The notes under the pieces were generated by a model that ran no database searches, was not told the origin of the DNA, and saw nothing but the letters and a program-made list of their open reading frames with translations. A DNA stretch of 8,498 bases, taken from Hyphomicrobiales bacterium (GTDB taxonomy: Bacteria; Pseudomonadota; Alphaproteobacteria; Rhizobiales; Aestuariivirgaceae). This document shows positions 6,249-8,498 of the stretch, piece by piece. The first letter of the stretch is position 1. Every line of letters begins with the position of its first letter. The stretch spans positions 1-8,498 of the forward strand of contig JAMOMM010000377.1 in the NCBI GenBank assembly GCA_027067085.1, read 5' to 3'. Both the position numbers and the translations under genes were made by a program.

Positions 6249-7103
6249 TCAAGAACCGCGATAAAAAATGTGCGAACCAATTTTAATCAGGCGGTCCATT
6301 GCACCAGCCCATTTTGGTTTGACATAATCTGCGTGATAGAACATCGCGGTTGAAATGACCCGAAGATCATTGCTGCCTGAAAGTGCACGCTTTGCCACTA
6401 TCTTGGCTTTGCGCCATGGCTTGCCATACTTTGGCACATCGGCTTGCCCATCGCAGGCAAAAGAAAATTGGCAAGAATTTTTTCGATGTGAGCCCTGATA
6501 AACCACGCCGCAAATATTATTAGGGAACTTAGAAGAATTAACCCGGTTCAAAATAACCTTGGCAACAGCAAGCTGTCCAAGCTCGCTTTCCCCACGCGCT
6601 TCAAAATAAACAGCACGTGCCAAACATTCAGATTGTGCTAAACGAGTGCGCCGTGCTGCAAAAATACGTCGTTTCTGGGCTTGGCCCATCTTAAAGCTTT
6701 GCTCAAGCTTCCATGTGGGTGGAGAAACAATCAGGGTTTTTAATCGTGCTAGTTGGTCAGTGCGCCCCGTAATCAAGGATTGATCGACCAAATAACCACC
6801 TTTGGCAGAAACCTTAACAGTTTGAACTGTTGGCTTGTTGAGCATTTTAAGTTCATCAATACTCATATTGCCGAGCAAAGAGGATTTCCGCATGATCGTT
6901 GTTGAGGGCGATACCACATCAGCCCATTTGTCACCTGGCATGCCGTGAGCTGAAGCGCTTTGGCCCATGTAATGGCCAGCAAAAGCAACCCCAGCGACAA
7001 GACATATGCCACCAAGTCCAAACGAAACCGTTTTTGACCAATGGGCAGCCGAACTTTTGTCGTTACGACGACCTTGTGGTCTATTTGGGTTTGAATCCTG
7101 CAA
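6249..7103 (-). CDS. Membrane-anchored SleB/CwlJ-type cell wall hydrolase
   Basis: Counted from TTG 7103 it has 284 residues. A basic N-terminus (RPQGRRNDK) precedes one membrane segment (about 26-47, VSFGLGGICLVAGVAFAG), predicting a type II anchor with the rest in the periplasm. A roughly 100-residue linker leads to a C-terminal SleB-type hydrolase domain (about 157-284): SECLARAVYFEARGESELGQLAVAKVILNRV with candidate catalytic Glu168, cysteines in ICGVVYQ, SCQFSFACDG, and FYHADYVKPKW. The family cleaves peptidoglycan, so a role in wall remodelling or division is inferred. There is no ATG before the membrane segment. The frame allows TTG at 7133 or TTG at 7103; the latter is preferred because AGGG lies 8 nt upstream, while 7133 has no Shine-Dalgarno. 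Confidence 0.85.
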   Translation of the reverse strand: MQDSNPNRPQGRRNDKSSAAHWSKTVSFGLGGICLVAGVAFAGHYMGQSASAHGMPGDKWADVVSPSTTIMRKSSLLGNMSIDELKMLNKPTVQTVKVSAKGGYLVDQSLITGRTDQLARLKTLIVSPPTWKLEQSFKMGQAQKRRIFAARRTRLAQSECLARAVYFEARGESELGQLAVAKVILNRVNSSKFPNNICGVVYQGSHRKNSCQFSFACDGQADVPKYGKPWRKAKIVAKRALSGSNDLRVISTAMFYHADYVKPKWAGAMDRLIKIGSHIFYRGS

Positions 7104-7155
7104 GTTTACTACCCTACTTTTTGAGTCACGCAATTTACTAACTTATAGCAAGTTA

Positions 7156-7216
7156 CACTAAGAGCGTTTAGCATAAGTTAACCATGATGGGCAACCTTCT
7201 AGAAACACTCTTAGTG
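7156..7216. repeat. 14-bp interrupted inverted repeat with nested hairpin
   Basis: CACTAAGAGCGTTT (7156-7169) is the reverse complement of AAACACTCTTAGTG (7203-7216) with a single mismatch that is G-U compatible in RNA. The 33-nt interior holds a smaller imperfect hairpin centred on CCATGATGG (7182-7190), and the palindrome TTCTAGAA (7197-7204) overlaps the right arm. It occupies most of the gap between the dikinase stop and the cell wall hydrolase start. It could end the dikinase transcript, though no T run follows, or act in the hydrolase leader. Confidence 0.5.
7167..7185 (+). promoter_or_regulatory. Candidate CtrA binding site upstream of the cell wall hydrolase gene
   Basis: TTTA-N7-TTAACCAT differs by one base from the alphaproteobacterial CtrA consensus TTAA-N7-TTAAC, and its right half is the full TTAACCAT half-site. 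It lies inside the inverted repeat, 64-82 nt upstream of the preferred hydrolase start. CtrA control of wall and division genes is established in this class; binding here is inference. Confidence 0.4.
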
Positions 7217-7258
7217 ATATGTGCGGTTTACTTGGCCTTTTGGTTAAGATTAAGGCAT

Positions 7259-8498
7259 TTATCCTTTTTTACTTGCCAAAATGGCTGCTTGCGCTGCGGC
7301 TAATCGCGCAATCGGCACACGGAACGGCGAACAAGACACATAGTTCAGCCCAACATTATGGCAAAATACGACGGAAGCAGGGTCACCACCATGCTCGCCA
7401 CAAATTCCCATTTTCATATCTTTGCGGGTGCTACGGCCTTTTTCGATGGCAATCTTAATCAGCTCGCCAACACCTTCTGTGTCCAATGAAACAAACGGAT
7501 CAACCTCCAAAATGCCTTTGACGGTATATTCGCCAATGAAACGAGACGCATCATCGCGGCTGATACCAAAAGCTGTTTGCGTTAGATCATTGGTGCCAAA
7601 GGAGAAGAATTCGGCCCGTTCAGCAATTTTATCTGCTGTAATACAAGCGCGTGGCAATTCGATCATCGTACCCACTTGATACTCAATCGTAATGCCTGTT
7701 TCTTCCATTACCGCATCAGCAACCGCAATAATACGATCAGCAATCAGATCAAACTCGGCCTTTTTGGCGACCAATGGGATCATCACTTCTGGAATTGGCG
7801 GATTGCCAGTTTTCTTGCCAATAGCAGCGGCAGCTTCAAAAATTGCCCGTGCTTGCATTTCTGCAATTTCAGGGTAGGTCACAGCAAGGCGAACGCCGCG
7901 GTGGCCCAGCATTGGGTTAAATTCGTGCAATTCATTGACCTGCGCCTTAATTTGCTCAAGCTTAACGCCAAGTGAAGCTGCCACATCGGCCATTTCGTTT
8001 TCAGCGTGTGGCAAGAACTCATGCAATGGTGGATCAAGCAATCGAATAGTGACGGGCATACCCGCCATGATTTCAAACAACTCGGTAAAGTCACCGCGTT
8101 GCATGGGCAAGATTTTATCAAGTGCCAAGCGTCGCTCATCTTGGTTCTCGGCCAAAATCATTTCGCGCATAGCCAAAATACGATCAGCTTCAAAGAACAT
8201 ATGCTCTGTACGGCAAAGGCCAATACCTTCAGCGCCAAACTCAACCGCATTGCGCGCATCATTTGGCGTGTCAGCATTGGTGCGAACGGCAAGTTTGCGC
8301 CCCTTATCAGCCCATGTCATAAGTGTATCAAAATCACCTGAAAGCTCAGGTTTGATTGTCGCTACAGCACCTTTCATGACTTCACCGCTTGAACCATCAA
8401 TGGTAATGGTGTCACCTTTTTTAATGGTTCGATCACCCGCAGTAAAAGTCTCGGTTTCATAGTTAATTTTGATGTCACCAGCACCAGACACACAAGAT
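7259..8498 (-). CDS. ppdK: Pyruvate phosphate dikinase, C-terminal part (5' truncated by window edge)
   Basis: The frame is open from the right edge to a TAA at 7261-7259 and encodes about 412 C-terminal residues of a protein usually near 880-900. The enzyme interconverts pyruvate, ATP and phosphate with PEP, AMP and pyrophosphate in the cytoplasm. The visible part starts at CVSGAGDIKI, just after the phosphohistidine domain, whose catalytic His must lie beyond the window. It continues through the PEP/pyruvate-binding TIM barrel: GIGLCRTEHMFF, IRLLDPPLHEFLP, NPMLGHRGVRLA, PEVMIPLV, GTMIELPRA, FFSFGTNDLTQTAFGISRDD, and GICGEHGGD with the catalytic Cys near the end, followed by SCSPFRVPIARLAAAQA. 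Motifs and C-terminal length are complete, so it looks functional. The first internal GTG at 8491 is not a real start. Confidence 0.93.
   Translation of the reverse strand, partial: SCVSGAGDIKINYETETFTAGDRTIKKGDTITIDGSSGEVMKGAVATIKPELSGDFDTLMTWADKGRKLAVRTNADTPNDARNAVEFGAEGIGLCRTEHMFFEADRILAMREMILAENQDERRLALDKILPMQRGDFTELFEIMAGMPVTIRLLDPPLHEFLPHAENEMADVAASLGVKLEQIKAQVNELHEFNPMLGHRGVRLAVTYPEIAEMQARAIFEAAAAIGKKTGNPPIPEVMIPLVAKKAEFDLIADRIIAVADAVMEETGITIEYQVGTMIELPRACITADKIAERAEFFSFGTNDLTQTAFGISRDDASRFIGEYTVKGILEVDPFVSLDTEGVGELIKIAIEKGRSTRKDMKMGICGEHGGDPASVVFCHNVGLNYVSCSPFRVPIARLAAAQAAILASKKG

Noticed and set aside
7219..7458. Plus-strand 79-codon frame with a hydrophobic N-terminus, a possible small membrane protein
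   Set aside because: Most of it is antisense to the dikinase C-terminus and no ribosome binding site precedes it.
7935..8462. Plus-strand open frame of 175 codons
   Set aside because: It lies wholly antisense to the well-conserved dikinase gene, is Ser-rich and low in recognisable motifs; a shadow of the coding strand.
1..8498. Defence system, mobile element, CRISPR or other novel accessory system
   Set aside because: Every sizeable frame is accounted for by core-metabolism or repair families; no recombinase, toxin-antitoxin pair, repeat array or composition break is visible.

Overview
The window looks like ordinary chromosomal housekeeping DNA from an alphaproteobacterium, most likely of the Hyphomicrobiales (Rhizobiales). 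This rests on the proteins: a dihydroorotase with the rhizobial-type DSQVH metal site, an ilvE-like class IV aminotransferase with the E-L-A-T-A-N active-site variant, a membrane-anchored SleB-type cell wall hydrolase and a bacterial pyruvate phosphate dikinase. By eye the base composition is moderate to low GC throughout, and no block stands out as foreign. There is no tRNA, rRNA, CRISPR array, insertion sequence or phage gene, and no gene-free stretch longer than about 125 bases.

Layout, left to right. (1) The end of a small conserved hypothetical protein on the plus strand (to 203). It converges on (2) a minus-strand pair, dihydroorotase (2600 to 1272) followed after 37 nt by an AcuI-type acrylyl-CoA reductase (1234 to 248). 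(3) A 64-bp divergent intergenic region. (4) A tightly packed plus-strand operon from 2665 to 5266: ygfZ (folate-binding, Fe-S maintenance), tag (3-methyladenine DNA glycosylase I), an HD-domain phosphohydrolase and a Cys-based tyrosine-phosphatase-like protein. The gaps are 9 nt, 2 nt and a 4-nt ATGA overlap. (5) This converges, 10 nt apart, on a minus-strand class IV (branched-chain) aminotransferase (6110 to 5277). (6) An 89-bp spacer holding a perfect 11-bp inverted repeat follows. (7) The minus-strand SleB-like hydrolase comes next, with a TTG start. (8) A 125-bp spacer contains a 14-bp interrupted inverted repeat enclosing a CtrA-like box. (9) Last is the C-terminal half of pyruvate phosphate dikinase on the minus strand, running off the right edge.

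Functionally the genes cover pyrimidine metabolism (dihydroorotase), three-carbon acyl-CoA detoxification (AcuI), Fe-S and alkylation repair with nucleotide or phosphate hydrolysis (ygfZ-tag-HD-PTP), branched-chain amino acid metabolism, wall remodelling, and pyruvate/PEP interconversion. I do not see a novel multi-gene system. The points most worth checking are the missing first His of the dihydroorotase HxH motif, the structured CtrA-box-bearing spacer before the wall hydrolase, and the coupled four-gene operon.
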